In this document: positions 8,274 to 16,317 of the stretch, one piece after another | Position numbering within the stretch: position 1 is the first letter of the stretch | How the letters are laid out: the number at the start of each line of letters is the position of its first letter | Program-made: the position numbers and the translations under genes | The notes under the pieces: generated by a model | Databases searched by the model: none | Seen by the model: the letters and a program-made list of their open reading frames with translations, nothing else | What the model was told of the DNA's origin: nothing | NCBI GenBank assembly: GCA_024123955.1 | Contig: CP099652.1 | Coordinates: forward strand, 3,410,001-3,474,000 | Reading direction: 5' to 3' | DNA: 64,000 nt | Source: Oxalobacteraceae bacterium OTU3CINTB1 | GTDB lineage: Bacteria; Pseudomonadota; Gammaproteobacteria; Burkholderiales; Burkholderiaceae_D

Positions 8274-9599
8274 TCAAGTATTGAGCGGCCTTTCCTTGAT
8301 GAACAGCGCGGTGACCAGACCGATGCCGCACAGCGCCATGACGTAGTACGCGGGCGCCAGCGGCTGGGTTTTCAGCATCAACGTCACCATGATAGGTGTC
8401 AGGCCGCCGAAGATCGCATACGCCACATTGTAGGAGAACGATAAGCCGGAAAAACGCACCGGCGCCGGGAAGGCCCGCACCATCGCGCTCGGCACCACGC
8501 CGACCACGCCGACGCTCAGCCCCAGCAGCGCGTACAGCGGCAGCAGCAACTGCGGCTGGGTCTTGAGCGTCGTATAGAAGACGTAAGTGCAAATGGCCAG
8601 CAGCACGGCGCCACCGATCAGCATGCGGCGCGCGCCGAAGCGGTCGGCCAGCACGCCGTAGATCACGCACCCGACAGCCAGCGACAAGGTCGCCACCGTG
8701 TTGGCGGGCAATGCGGTGCGGGCGTCGAAACCGTAGACCTTTTGCAGCAGCGCCGGGGTCATCAGGATAACGACGACGATGGCGGCCGACAGCATCCACG
8801 TCAGCAGCATCGACAGCGCGACCGCCCTGCGGTGCTCGCGCAGCACGGCCTTCAGCGGCATCTCGGCGGCCAGCGCCTTGCGTTGTTGCAGTTCGACAAA
8901 GACCGGCGTCTCGTGCAGCCAGCGCCGCAGATACATCGCGCCCAGGCCGAACACGCCGCCCAGCACGAACGGCAGGCGCCAGCCGTAGTCCAGCACCTCC
9001 GCCGGCGTGAACACGCTGTTGATGCCGGTGGCCACCAGCGAGCCGAGCAGGATGCCGAAGGTCAGGCCGGCGGTCAAGGTGCCGCAGGCGTAGCCTATGC
9101 GGCTAGCCGGCACGTGTTCCGACACGAACACCCACGCGCCCGGCACCTCGCCGCCGACGGCGGCGCCCTGGCACACGCGCAGGAACAGCAGCATCAGGGG
9201 AGCGGCCAGGCCGATGCTGGCGTAGGTCGGCAGCAGGCCGATCAGCAAGGTCGGCACCGCCATCAGCAGGATCGACAGGTTGAACATCTTCTTGCGCCCC
9301 AGCAGGTCGCCGAAGTGGGCCATGACCATACCGCCAAGAGGGCGCACCACGTAGCCGGCGGCGAAGATGCCGAAGGTCTGGAACAGCCGCAGCCAATCGG
9401 GCATCGTCGGCGGGAAGAACAGCGCGCCGATCGAGGTGGCGAAAAAGACGAAGATGATGAAGTCGTAGAATTCCAGCGCGCCGCCGAGCGCGGCCAGCGA
9501 CAGGGTTTTGTAGTCCTGTCGGGTAAGCGGTCGTTCGGGGGCGCTTTGGCCTGATGCGGCCTTGGCGAGCGATGCTTTGTTGTTTTCTTTATTTTGCAT
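8274..9599 (-). CDS. MFS transporter, metabolite:H+ symporter type
   Basis: 441 residues with about 12 hydrophobic segments. The N-terminus has the metabolite:H+ symporter signature (LGGALEFYDFIIFVFFAT) and the MFS loop motif appears as GDLLGRKKMF, with a second copy-like ADRFGARRML in the C-terminal half. The RVCQGAAVGGEVPGAWVFVSEH block matches ProP/ShiA/KgtP-type permeases for organic acids or osmolytes. The substrate cannot be assigned from sequence alone. Single gene; a TATAAT lies upstream. Confidence 0.88.
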   Translation of the reverse strand: MQNKENNKASLAKAASGQSAPERPLTRQDYKTLSLAALGGALEFYDFIIFVFFATSIGALFFPPTMPDWLRLFQTFGIFAAGYVVRPLGGMVMAHFGDLLGRKKMFNLSILLMAVPTLLIGLLPTYASIGLAAPLMLLFLRVCQGAAVGGEVPGAWVFVSEHVPASRIGYACGTLTAGLTFGILLGSLVATGINSVFTPAEVLDYGWRLPFVLGGVFGLGAMYLRRWLHETPVFVELQQRKALAAEMPLKAVLREHRRAVALSMLLTWMLSAAIVVVILMTPALLQKVYGFDARTALPANTVATLSLAVGCVIYGVLADRFGARRMLIGGAVLLAICTYVFYTTLKTQPQLLLPLYALLGLSVGVVGVVPSAMVRAFPAPVRFSGLSFSYNVAYAIFGGLTPIMVTLMLKTQPLAPAYYVMALCGIGLVTALFIKERPLNT

Positions 9600-9810
9600 A
9601 AGGTTTCGCCTCGTTGGTGTGTTCGATAGCCAGCTTTTCTTTACCTCGCGGTGACCGGCCGGGCAAAAGCATTATACAAAGAGAAAGTCGATCGTAGGGG
9701 TAGGGCGCATGCCCGAGGAGGCTATTTGCGGGTGTCGGCACACGTTTTTCCAGACCTGCTCCCGGCGCCGTTTTAAGGAGCAGGCCGCGTAGATTGGGGA
9801 GCATGTCTGG
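9600..9810 (-). promoter_or_regulatory. Leader and probable promoter region of the MFS gene
   Basis: No convincing gene. On the minus strand a TATAAT hexamer (9671-9676) lies 72 bp upstream of the MFS start, but no good -35 is found 16-18 bp further up. The region marks the change from GC-rich chromosome to the AT-richer belt that follows. Confidence 0.35.
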
Positions 9811-10338
9811 TCATCTTGTTGGCCACCGATGGCTGGCTAGGGTAACGCCCCAGCGACTCGCTCGTGATCGCGAGCTTGGTTCAGTCGTCCCTGATGACGC
9901 GCTTAAGAGACCTGATGCTTTGTAGGGAAGGAAGTTGTGAATGATTCTATCAAACCTTCTTTTTGCTACTGCTGTAACTGACAGATCATCTTTATTGTGT
10001 AGTCCCGTGGCCGATATTCCCAACATTGGGAAAAATAATATCCCGGCATACTCCAGTGGGGAATCGATTTTGCTCAGCTTGCTTAATGCCGTCGTATCGT
10101 GAAATATGTCAATATCATTGAGCATCAGCTCGATATTTGGGCGAAACGAAATTTCCAATATTTCAGAGCCGTCCATAGGAAAAATGAACTCAAATTTGGC
10201 ATAGACAAGTTTAAGTTCATTTTTCAGAGTCTTGGTGCGGCGCATTGGCTCTCCCAATGTCTTTTCACATTCGATCTGTGACGTGGAAAATGACAGGCGC
10301 TCTGTCCCGATGTACGGTATAAGAATAACGGGTTTCAT
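9811..10338 (-). CDS. Hypothetical protein, possible orphan immunity protein
   Basis: 175 residues, no recognised family. The first ~140 residues look like a normal small soluble alpha/beta protein (MKPVILIPYIGTERLSFSTS, LGEPMRRTKTLKNELKLVYAK, then a hydrophobic FFPMLGISATG), with AT-rich codon use unlike the flanking genes. The last ~30 residues (from about KASGLLSAS) are Ser/Arg-rich and GC-rich, which suggests that the original 3' end was lost and replaced by read-through into unrelated DNA. It is the last member of a row of immunity-like genes behind the Tde1 effector, so immunity is the best guess. That is inference from position only. Confidence 0.5.
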   Translation of the reverse strand: MKPVILIPYIGTERLSFSTSQIECEKTLGEPMRRTKTLKNELKLVYAKFEFIFPMDGSEILEISFRPNIELMLNDIDIFHDTTALSKLSKIDSPLEYAGILFFPMLGISATGLHNKDDLSVTAVAKRRFDRIIHNFLPYKASGLLSASSGTTEPSSRSRASRWGVTLASHRWPTR

Positions 10339-10556
10339 TATTTGCTCAGGTGACGTGGGAGGCTGCCGTACGTGTTTAACCGTTGGCTATAGCATTCGTG
10401 AAATTAGTGGTAACTGCGATTTTGAAATTGGAAGCCGATCCGACGAGCGCTAAAAACTTCCGCCAACATCCAGGTGTAAGACTTCTACGTCGCCGAGCTG
10501 CTCCAACAGAACTCGTTGTTCAACCGTCGAGCGGTCGAAAACTGCAGAGAGCGCAA

Positions 10557-11055
10557 TCACTCGACGAAATTATTTTGCTGAGGATCGTAGACTACTATTC
10601 CTCTTATTTCCCGCAGAAAATCCATTAGATAAATTATCTGATTGGTATAGTGCTGCTCGTCATCATTGCCAAAAACCATTCTAATCCTGCGATTAATTAT
10701 GGAGCGATCTGATGAGTTGAAAGATTTTGTCCGTTCCTGAATTTCTAACGAATCGGCTTCAACCGCATCACCTTCTTCGTAGCTAACCCGAGCAAGCCAA
10801 TTGTCCCATTTCAGGACTAATGTCTCGTTTTTGCGAATGGCAACTTCTCCCGCTGCAACGAAAAATTTTCATTCTTGAGATGGTTTTTTAAATCCTTTGC
10901 AAGGGATTCAATTGAGGACCTCCGGCGCCTCATTGGTTAATAATCCATATAGCGCAAATGTCACAATTATTCCCCCCCAGGAGAAGCTGTCTGATTATAA
11001 AAAATTGGTTATTCTGCGGAAAAAGAGTGCGTTCTAGTAATTCTAGAGATACCAT
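10557..11055 (-). pseudogene. Frameshifted remnant of a ~165-residue protein of unknown function
   Basis: Three reading frames join into one coherent protein. It starts MVSLELLERTLFPQNNQFFI at 11055, continues with QLLLGGIIVTFALYGLL, then IESLAKDLKNHLKNEN, then VAAGEVAIRKNETLVLKWDN and ends DFLREIRGIVVYDPQQNNF-VE, stop at 10557. The joins fall at a G7 tract (10972-10978, one base too many), near 10908 (one base too many) and at a T5 tract (10861-10865, one base short). Codon use is AT-rich like neighbouring immunity-like genes. Either a decayed gene or assembly indels at homopolymers; the family is not recognised. Confidence 0.6.
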
Positions 11056-11221
11056 ACTAATGGATTTACCCGCGCCGATCGGGTCCAAGGTCGTGTTGCT
11101 CTGCCAGCCCAGCTAAGTCGGCCGCACCGCCGGCGATGTCCAGCTTTAACAATCTCCAGCTTTAAGTCCATGTCCGCTTTGGCCGAAACCGCCGGGCATT
11201 TTGCTGTGTTCAGTGTCAGAG

Positions 11222-11590
11222 TTACTGATTAGGAATGCCAGAGCCGCCGTCTGCAAGGCTTATCTGCCACTTTTCCATATCTTTATACTCGAACTCGATT
11301 TCATAGTCAAAATCCTTATCTATCGTCAAAAGTAGTAGAGCAGGATTCTTTCCCATCTCCGCCAATAATTCCAGAGATATTTTGTTCATCTCATCGAAAA
11401 ACTCATCTTGCATAAGTGCGCTGACGATAAATACATCAGATGAGGTTGTATAAGACGAGCAAGATTCATACATTTGTTCTTCAGCATGAAATCTGAAGAA
11501 AGCACGTTCGAACTCAGGCTCCAGTTCTTGTACCTCCTCGATGAACCGTTTAGCTAGAGCGATAATCAAATCTGTTTCACGTTCTTTCAT
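11222..11590 (-). CDS. Putative immunity protein (YezG/DUF600-like)
   Basis: 122 residues, acidic, soluble: MKERETDLIIALAKRFIEEV, then FFRFHAEEQMYESCSSY, a central helical region and the C-terminal LLLTIDKDFDYEIEFEYKDM. The Phe-x-Tyr-x-(I/F)-x-Phe-x-Tyr strand near the end resembles YezG/DUF600 immunity proteins; the match is by eye and uncertain. Its ATG overlaps the stop of an upstream truncated toxin tail (ATGA), the classical layout of a polymorphic toxin and its cognate immunity gene. The toxin is broken, so this gene is now an orphan. Confidence 0.6.
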   Translation of the reverse strand: MKERETDLIIALAKRFIEEVQELEPEFERAFFRFHAEEQMYESCSSYTTSSDVFIVSALMQDEFFDEMNKISLELLAEMGKNPALLLLTIDKDFDYEIEFEYKDMEKWQISLADGGSGIPNQ

Positions 11591-11793
11591 TTTCCTGCCT
11601 TTCTAGTATAAACTTGGCCTGCTTCATTTAAAAATTTCTTGGCGAAAGAGTTGACAACTTACCCTGCTTGGTTGACCACCTCGTATTTTACGTCGACACT
11701 CCCGGGTCGGCCTGCGCTATCAAAATCCCCTAATACGTGACTGAAGTTCACTGTATCGCCTTGCTGGGTGAACCTGGCATAATCGTTTTCTAA
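11587..11793 (-). pseudogene. C-terminal tail of a polymorphic toxin, cut by an IS element
   Basis: An open frame of about 67 codons enters from the IS edge: NDYARFTQQGDTVNFSHVLG, then GSVDVKYEVVNQAG, an in-frame TAA, then VVNSFAKKFLNEAGQVYTRK. It ends in a TGA that overlaps the ATG of the immunity-like gene by ATGA. The amino-acid texture and the overlap fit the variable C-terminal domain of an effector. The 5' part is missing where the IS5-like element begins, and no continuation is evident on the other side of the element. Not functional as it stands. Confidence 0.6.
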
Positions 11794-12926
11794 GGAAGCA
11801 CTGATTTATTCATCGGCCGCCGTTCCGTGCAGCAGGCCGACCTGAGACAATAACGGCATCCCCACTGTCCGCCATCGACCATGCAAAAGAGCTTTTCCGA
11901 CCTCGAATACGCCGCCAAGAAGAAGTTGACGCGGCGCGACCGCGTCCTTGCTGAGATCGACAGCGTGACGCCATGGGGCAAGCTGCATCAAGCCGTCGAG
12001 CCGTTCTATCCGAAGGTCGAAGGCGCCGGTCGGCCACCGATAGGACTCGCTCATGTTGCGCATGTACGTGGCCCAGCAGTGCTTTGGTTTGTCGGACGAA
12101 GGCATTGAAGATGCGATCTACGACAGCCAATCCATTCGCGCTTTTGTCGGCATGATCTGGGCCGCGAGTCGGCGCCGGACGCGACGACCTTGCTGAAGTT
12201 CCGCTACTTGCTTGAAGCCAAAGGGCTCACACGCGGATGCGCGAAGGCACCATCGTCGACGCCACCCTGATCGCCGCGCCGCCGTCGACAAAAACAAGGA
12301 CGGCGAGCGCGATCCCGAAATGCACCAGTCTAAGAAAGGCAATGACTGGCACTTCGGCATGAAGGCCCACGTCGGCGTGGATGCTGCTTCGGGCTTGGTA
12401 CACACGGTCATCGGCACGGCGGGAAATGTCGCCGACGTGACGCACGCGCACGCGCTGCTGCACGGCGACGAGAGCGCTGCGGTCGGTGACGCCAGCTACC
12501 AGGGTGTGGAAAAGCGGCCGGAGAACGTCGGCAAATCGGTGACGTGGCACGTGGCCATGAAACGCTCCAAACGCAAGGCGCTGCCCAAGAATAAATTGGG
12601 ACGAATTACCGAGAAGCTGGTTCATCTGAAGGCCAGTGTTCGCGCAAAAGTCGAGCATCCGTTCCATGTCATCAAGAACCTGTTCCGTCATCGTAAAACG
12701 CGATCGCGGCCTGGGCAGAACACTGCACAGCTCTTTACATTGTTCGCCTTGGCCAATCTGGTGCTCGCCGGCAGGCGCTTTAAGATCACTGAATCGCGCA
12801 GTCCGTCCTGATTAGCGGAAGGCGCCAAGCATCACACCAAATCGGCCGAAAACGCGCTTATTCGACTCGCAATTCGAGCATTTCGCGCGCCGATCAGGCT
12901 CAGAAAGCTAATTGATCAGCGTTTCC
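11794..12926 (+). mobile_element. Decayed IS5-family insertion sequence
   Basis: About 1.13 kb bounded by imperfect terminal inverted repeats: GGAAGCACTGATTTATT on the left, GGAAACGCTGATCAATT (reverse complement) on the right. The flanking tetranucleotides are CTAA and CTAG. Both fit the YTAR target preference known for IS5-group elements, but they are not identical, so a clean target duplication is not shown. The element carries one transposase gene broken by several frameshifts, and it interrupts a toxin gene. Confidence 0.75.
11881..12811 (+). pseudogene. IS5-family transposase, multiple frameshifts
   Basis: The N-terminal part reads MQKSFSDLEYAAKKKLTRRD...PFYPKVEGAGRPPIGL, then shifts frame near 12050 (MLRMYVAQQCFGLSDEGIED), again near 12150 (ESAPDATTLLKFRYLLEAKG) and again before 12290. 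From there the long C-terminal frame gives HFGMKAHVGVDAASGLVHTV, AAVGDASYQGVEKR and KVEHPFHVIKNLFRH. The blocks are typical of IS5-group DDE transposases. With three or more shifts and no single intact frame it should be inactive. Confidence 0.85.
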
Positions 12927-12977
12927 CTAGAATCAGGACAGATTCAAATAGGGATAGCGACGACGCAGTCTAAGATA

Positions 12978-13436
12978 TCATTTCTCCTCTAAGTGATCAA
13001 TGTTCAGCTGGCGAGGTTTTATATCTGCCATGATTATTTTTCGCAATAACCCCATTTTCTTTCTTAATGATAGGGCCCGCATTGCAAATATGGGAGAAAA
13101 CTGCAGATTTTCGATCCTTGTATGATTGATTATGACCGGCGTGTTGAAATAAATATTTTTTGGATCTTCGAGAGAGAGGTTCCATTTTCCATTGAAAGTC
13201 TCTCTGACGATTTCCCCGACATACCGTGAAAATGTCACTATCCAACCCTGCTTTTCATCTTCACTGCAATTCTCCGTCACTTGGAAAAAAAGTTTCTCTA
13301 AATTTTCCAAACACTCCATATCGACGGCGAGCGGAATATCTCTTTTTCCAGCCTCTGAATCGACAGCTTCAAGTTGGTCATCCATGATCAACAGAAAATC
13401 ATCAAATTTCTCCTTGGCTTCATCTTTGCCAAACAT
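12978..13436 (-). CDS. Hypothetical soluble protein, probable orphan immunity protein
   Basis: 152 residues: MFGKDEAKEKFDDFLLIMDD..., a central YVGEIVRETFNGKWNLSLED block (a 'GE-x-(I/V)-x-x-x-x-x-G-K-W' strand-turn pattern seen in several small immunity-like families) and the end NIDHLEEK. No signal peptide or membrane segment. AT-rich codon use as in its neighbours. A short tail of a second copy (PRPFEIDHLEEK) lies upstream at 13558-13600, so the gene has been duplicated locally. It sits between an IS-broken toxin tail and the Tdi1-like gene; an immunity role is inferred from context. Confidence 0.6.
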   Translation of the reverse strand: MFGKDEAKEKFDDFLLIMDDQLEAVDSEAGKRDIPLAVDMECLENLEKLFFQVTENCSEDEKQGWIVTFSRYVGEIVRETFNGKWNLSLEDPKNIYFNTPVIINHTRIENLQFSPIFAMRALSLRKKMGLLRKIIMADIKPRQLNIDHLEEK

Positions 13437-13557
13437 CTTGCACTCCTAGACTGGGATTGGAAGCGGGCCCGATTAGCATTAATTGTCCGCTAACCATATG
13501 CGTACTCCGCAGCAGTCAGAACTTCTCCACAATCACTGCCCGCAGATGCAATCAAAT

Positions 13558-13600
13558 CTATTTTTCTTCCAAATGATCGATCTCGAACGGCCTTGGGCTC
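13558..13600 (-). pseudogene. C-terminal remnant of a paralogue of the 152-residue protein
   Basis: On the minus strand the frame ending at 13558 reads PRPFEIDHLEEK-stop, against PRQLNIDHLEEK-stop at the end of the neighbouring gene. Homology stops upstream within a few codons. This looks like debris left by recombination among immunity genes. A different frame over the same DNA (13490-13612) gives an open 40-codon reading, probably chance. Confidence 0.5.
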
Positions 13601-13653
13601 GACCTGCGACATCACCGCCTACGTAACAGACCAGGTTCGCTGATGAATCTAGA

Positions 13654-14304
13654 TCAGGAGACCTGCCCGCCGACGTCGATAGGAATGATTTCTATTTCCC
13701 CCAGTTGTTCGAGCAACAAGAGATGTTCATGCATCTTGACCTTTACAAGATTTTCCAGGCGAGGCATACCACCTATGCACAATGCTGGTTCAAAGCTATA
13801 CATTTCATCCGCTTTTAATTTCCCAAGCTTTTTTACGGCCTTTTTAAATAAAGGTCTTTCGTTTTCGTCTTCGAAATCGAGACCTTCGGGATCCTGATCG
13901 CTAAAAAATGACGCAATCGCAGAATCCGGGCGAGTTAGTAATCTTTTGTCATCTGGATACGAGTACATGGTGGCGTCCAGTGGGGTTACGGTGATGGTCT
14001 GGCCACTTTTTTCACCCCACAGAAATAGTTCACCGAAAGCAGTGCGAGCAACAGTGTGATAGGAATCACGATCTTCTGCACCTGATCCCGCGAGCCATTC
14101 TTCGACAATTGGCTCGAACTCCGCTGGATTAACTATCCAAAACAGCCCGTCCTTATAGCCCCCCCAACCATAATTTTTCCAATATTCCAATAAGCGTGCT
14201 GGCAGTTTACCTTTGTACTTCTCAATGTCGCTAGCCTGCGGTTGCTCTGGGTCTTGGACTGCTGCGCCAAAGGTTTTTAAGAAATAATCAAAATCTTCAT
14301 CCAT
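13654..14304 (-). CDS. T6SS immunity protein, Tdi1-like (GAD-like plus DUF1851 domains)
   Basis: 216 residues. The N-terminal half (MDEDFDYFLKTFGAAVQDPE, LPARLLEYWKNYGWGGYKDG, FWIVNPAEFEPIVEEWL) is the GAD-like domain. The C-terminal half (YHTVARTAFGELFLWGEKSG, LFKKAVKKLGKLKADEMYSF, EPALCIGG) is DUF1851. This two-domain protein is the known immunity partner of Tde-type DNase effectors (Agrobacterium Tdi1). It follows the Tde1-like gene by 11 bp on the same strand, as expected for a cognate pair. Cytoplasmic; no signal peptide. Confidence 0.88.
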   Translation of the reverse strand: MDEDFDYFLKTFGAAVQDPEQPQASDIEKYKGKLPARLLEYWKNYGWGGYKDGLFWIVNPAEFEPIVEEWLAGSGAEDRDSYHTVARTAFGELFLWGEKSGQTITVTPLDATMYSYPDDKRLLTRPDSAIASFFSDQDPEGLDFEDENERPLFKKAVKKLGKLKADEMYSFEPALCIGGMPRLENLVKVKMHEHLLLLEQLGEIEIIPIDVGGQVS

Positions 14305-14315
14305 CCCTAAATCTC

Positions 14316-15332
14316 CTATTTCCTACATTTCGGTAATTTTGCGTTCATTTTTGTATTGGCTTGTTCAGCTTCGGGGATTTTTGAGGTGGCTTCATCCAGC
14401 TCCTTCACCCGGCTCTTCCATTGGCTACCAATAGATGAGTTCACACTCTTGTCTCCCAACCTCACGGCTTCATCTTTGCCACCGGCGATCATGTCTGGTT
14501 CATGCAAAGCAGCAAGCGATTTCATTGTGTTTTTCGCTTCGGTCTGCGCGGCTGCTTTCGCATCGTCCAGCGACATCTTCTTTAAATTTCTGTTTTCGTC
14601 GGTCAACTTACTAACCAAAGCTTTTTTATATTTCTCACGAGCTTTTTTCTGCGCCAGGCCTGAGCCAGCGCGACCATTTTTTTTGAAAAAGGCTCTTGCA
14701 TCGTTGTACTGTTTAACCGTCAAATTATTTAAGGCTTCTTCTTGACGTTTGAGTTGTTCAGCAAATTCTTTAGACTTGGAAGGATCAAGATTTTTTGAGC
14801 TGAAGCAAGTCACACGCTTCTTAGGCATTATCTTCGTTGGCTTCCCACCTTTAGCACAATCCTCGCAGTCTTTGTCTTTAGCCTTTGCGGCCGCTTTTTC
14901 TTGCTCCGCAGCGGCCTTTTCCGCATCCTTCGCTTTTTTCGCGTCTACTGCGATTTTAGCTTCTTTGGCCGCCAGTTCCGCTGCTTCCTCTTTCTTTTTC
15001 AACGCGTTGAGGTCGGCCAATTCCTTGGTCAACAAGGTCGCTTTTTCTTTGAGCGCGAGAACTCGCTTGGCGACACGCGTCGCCTTGATCGGTTTCGCCA
15101 CCGCGTCACCGAGGTAGGGGATCATACCCACTACGTTCAAGCCAGCGCCGAGGAAGTCGCCGTTGCGTATCGCAATGCCGGCACCGACCGCGTCCGAGAT
15201 CGGCGTCGGGTCGACCATCCCCGCCACGTCCGCAGCAGTGCCGGCCGCTTCCCACGCCATCTCAGCGTTGACGTCGGCCAGCTTTTTGGTGACGGTCTGT
15301 ATCCGCTCGGTTAGATTAAATCCGCCAGTCAT
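14316..15332 (-). CDS. T6SS DNase effector, Tde1-like (Ntox15 domain, HxxD motif)
   Basis: 338 residues from the ATG at 15332 (MTGGFNLTERIQTVTKKLAD). The N-terminal ~110 residues contain a hydrophobic, glycine-rich pre-toxin stretch (VDPTPISDAVGAGIAIRNGD, LGAGLNVVGMIPYLGDAVAK), then a Lys/Ala/Glu-rich coiled region and a Cys pair (CEDC). The C-terminal part from about CFSSKNLD is the Ntox15 toxin with HEPDMIAGG; H277 and D280 form the HxxD motif required for DNase activity in Tde1. It is preceded by a DUF4123 adaptor and VgrG1 and followed by its Tdi1-like immunity gene. Longer upstream starts overlap the adaptor gene and are rejected. Confidence 0.85.
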   Translation of the reverse strand: MTGGFNLTERIQTVTKKLADVNAEMAWEAAGTAADVAGMVDPTPISDAVGAGIAIRNGDFLGAGLNVVGMIPYLGDAVAKPIKATRVAKRVLALKEKATLLTKELADLNALKKKEEAAELAAKEAKIAVDAKKAKDAEKAAAEQEKAAAKAKDKDCEDCAKGGKPTKIMPKKRVTCFSSKNLDPSKSKEFAEQLKRQEEALNNLTVKQYNDARAFFKKNGRAGSGLAQKKAREKYKKALVSKLTDENRNLKKMSLDDAKAAAQTEAKNTMKSLAALHEPDMIAGGKDEAVRLGDKSVNSSIGSQWKSRVKELDEATSKIPEAEQANTKMNAKLPKCRK

Positions 15333-15357
15333 AAGTTCTCGTTTTGCGTAAGTTGTG

Positions 15358-16290
15358 TCATGCCGGTAGTGCGTGTTGGAACAGCGCTTCGTAGCGTTTT
15401 TGCTCGCCGATCTGACGCCAGATCGCATCCGGCAATTCGTCGATCATTTGGCTCAGCCGCTCTTCGGGCGCTATTTCTTCGTCGCGCAGGTAGCTGCGCA
15501 CCATCGGATGGGCGTCGAACGACGGCGATACGCGCATCATCAAGCCCGCAAAAAGATGCTGGTCGTCGGCGTTGTAAATGCCGTAACCGGCGCAGCGCGC
15601 CACGGCGGCAATAGCTATGTTACGCAGCATGTCGGCTTCCATTCCCTCGATCGCTTCGGGGCTGTTTTCCTCCCAGTGCGCGATGATGCTGTCGTACAGT
15701 GCTTCCTTGTCGTAGTACATCAGTTGCTCGCGCTGGCGCTCGTCGAGACTGATGGGAACGACCGCGAACGCGGCGATTTCCGCAGGGGTGGCCGGCTCGG
15801 GATCGATGCCGTAGTACGCCTCCCGCCGAGGTTCCCAAGCGGTCCAACTGCTGACCGGCGCGAAGAAGAATTTTTTTTGCGGCCCCGTCAGCGCCGAGGA
15901 CAGGCCCAACAGAATGCGTGGGTCGTAGAAACGAAGCACGACATGTTCGTCGTCGTTGATCCGGCATTGCAGCCGGCGTGTCAGCATCATGGCCAAGGTG
16001 GGCAGGCCGAAGTGACTTTTGATCCAGGTGACGCTCGGATGCGCGCGTTCCTTCTCAATCAGCCACATGAAGATGGATTTGTCCTCTGCGGTTGGGTCGA
16101 GCGCGATCAGCAGCGGCGCGGCAGATTGCAGATGCGCCTCCGGTGTGTCGGCGAACAGCGAGCGCCACTGCGCATCAGGAAAGCGCGTCGTCAGCTGCGC
16201 GAACGCGTCATCGTGCGCGGCGCAGTCGATCAACGCGTACGTGTTGTCGACTTTTTGGCCCTCGTCGGGCGCGGAGGAATGGCTGTTCAT
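15358..16290 (-). CDS. DUF4123 (Tap/TEC-type) effector chaperone for Tde1 loading on VgrG1
   Basis: 310 residues, soluble. It has the DUF4123 opening NTYALIDCAAHDDAFAQLTT, the central HPSVTWIKSHFGLPTLAMML / RINDDEHVVLRFYDPRILLG blocks and a helical C-terminal region. DUF4123 proteins bind a specific effector and dock it on the tip of a cognate VgrG before firing, and are not themselves secreted. The gene lies between vgrG1 (27 bp) and the Tde1-like effector (25 bp), which fixes the likely partners. Confidence 0.88.
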   Translation of the reverse strand: MNSHSSAPDEGQKVDNTYALIDCAAHDDAFAQLTTRFPDAQWRSLFADTPEAHLQSAAPLLIALDPTAEDKSIFMWLIEKERAHPSVTWIKSHFGLPTLAMMLTRRLQCRINDDEHVVLRFYDPRILLGLSSALTGPQKKFFFAPVSSWTAWEPRREAYYGIDPEPATPAEIAAFAVVPISLDERQREQLMYYDKEALYDSIIAHWEENSPEAIEGMEADMLRNIAIAAVARCAGYGIYNADDQHLFAGLMMRVSPSFDAHPMVRSYLRDEEIAPEERLSQMIDELPDAIWRQIGEQKRYEALFQHALPA

Positions 16291-16317
16291 CGTAAGATTT
16301 TCCGTGCGAGTAGGGCG

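Noticed and set aside
9589..9804. A 71-codon ORF upstream of the MFS gene
   Set aside because: It overlaps the MFS start and its probable promoter, with no domain or good ribosome site.
13490..13612. A 40-codon minus-strand ORF (MSQVEPKAVRDRSFGRK...)
   Set aside because: Another frame of the same DNA matches the tail of the neighbouring gene; no ribosome site or known homologue was evident.
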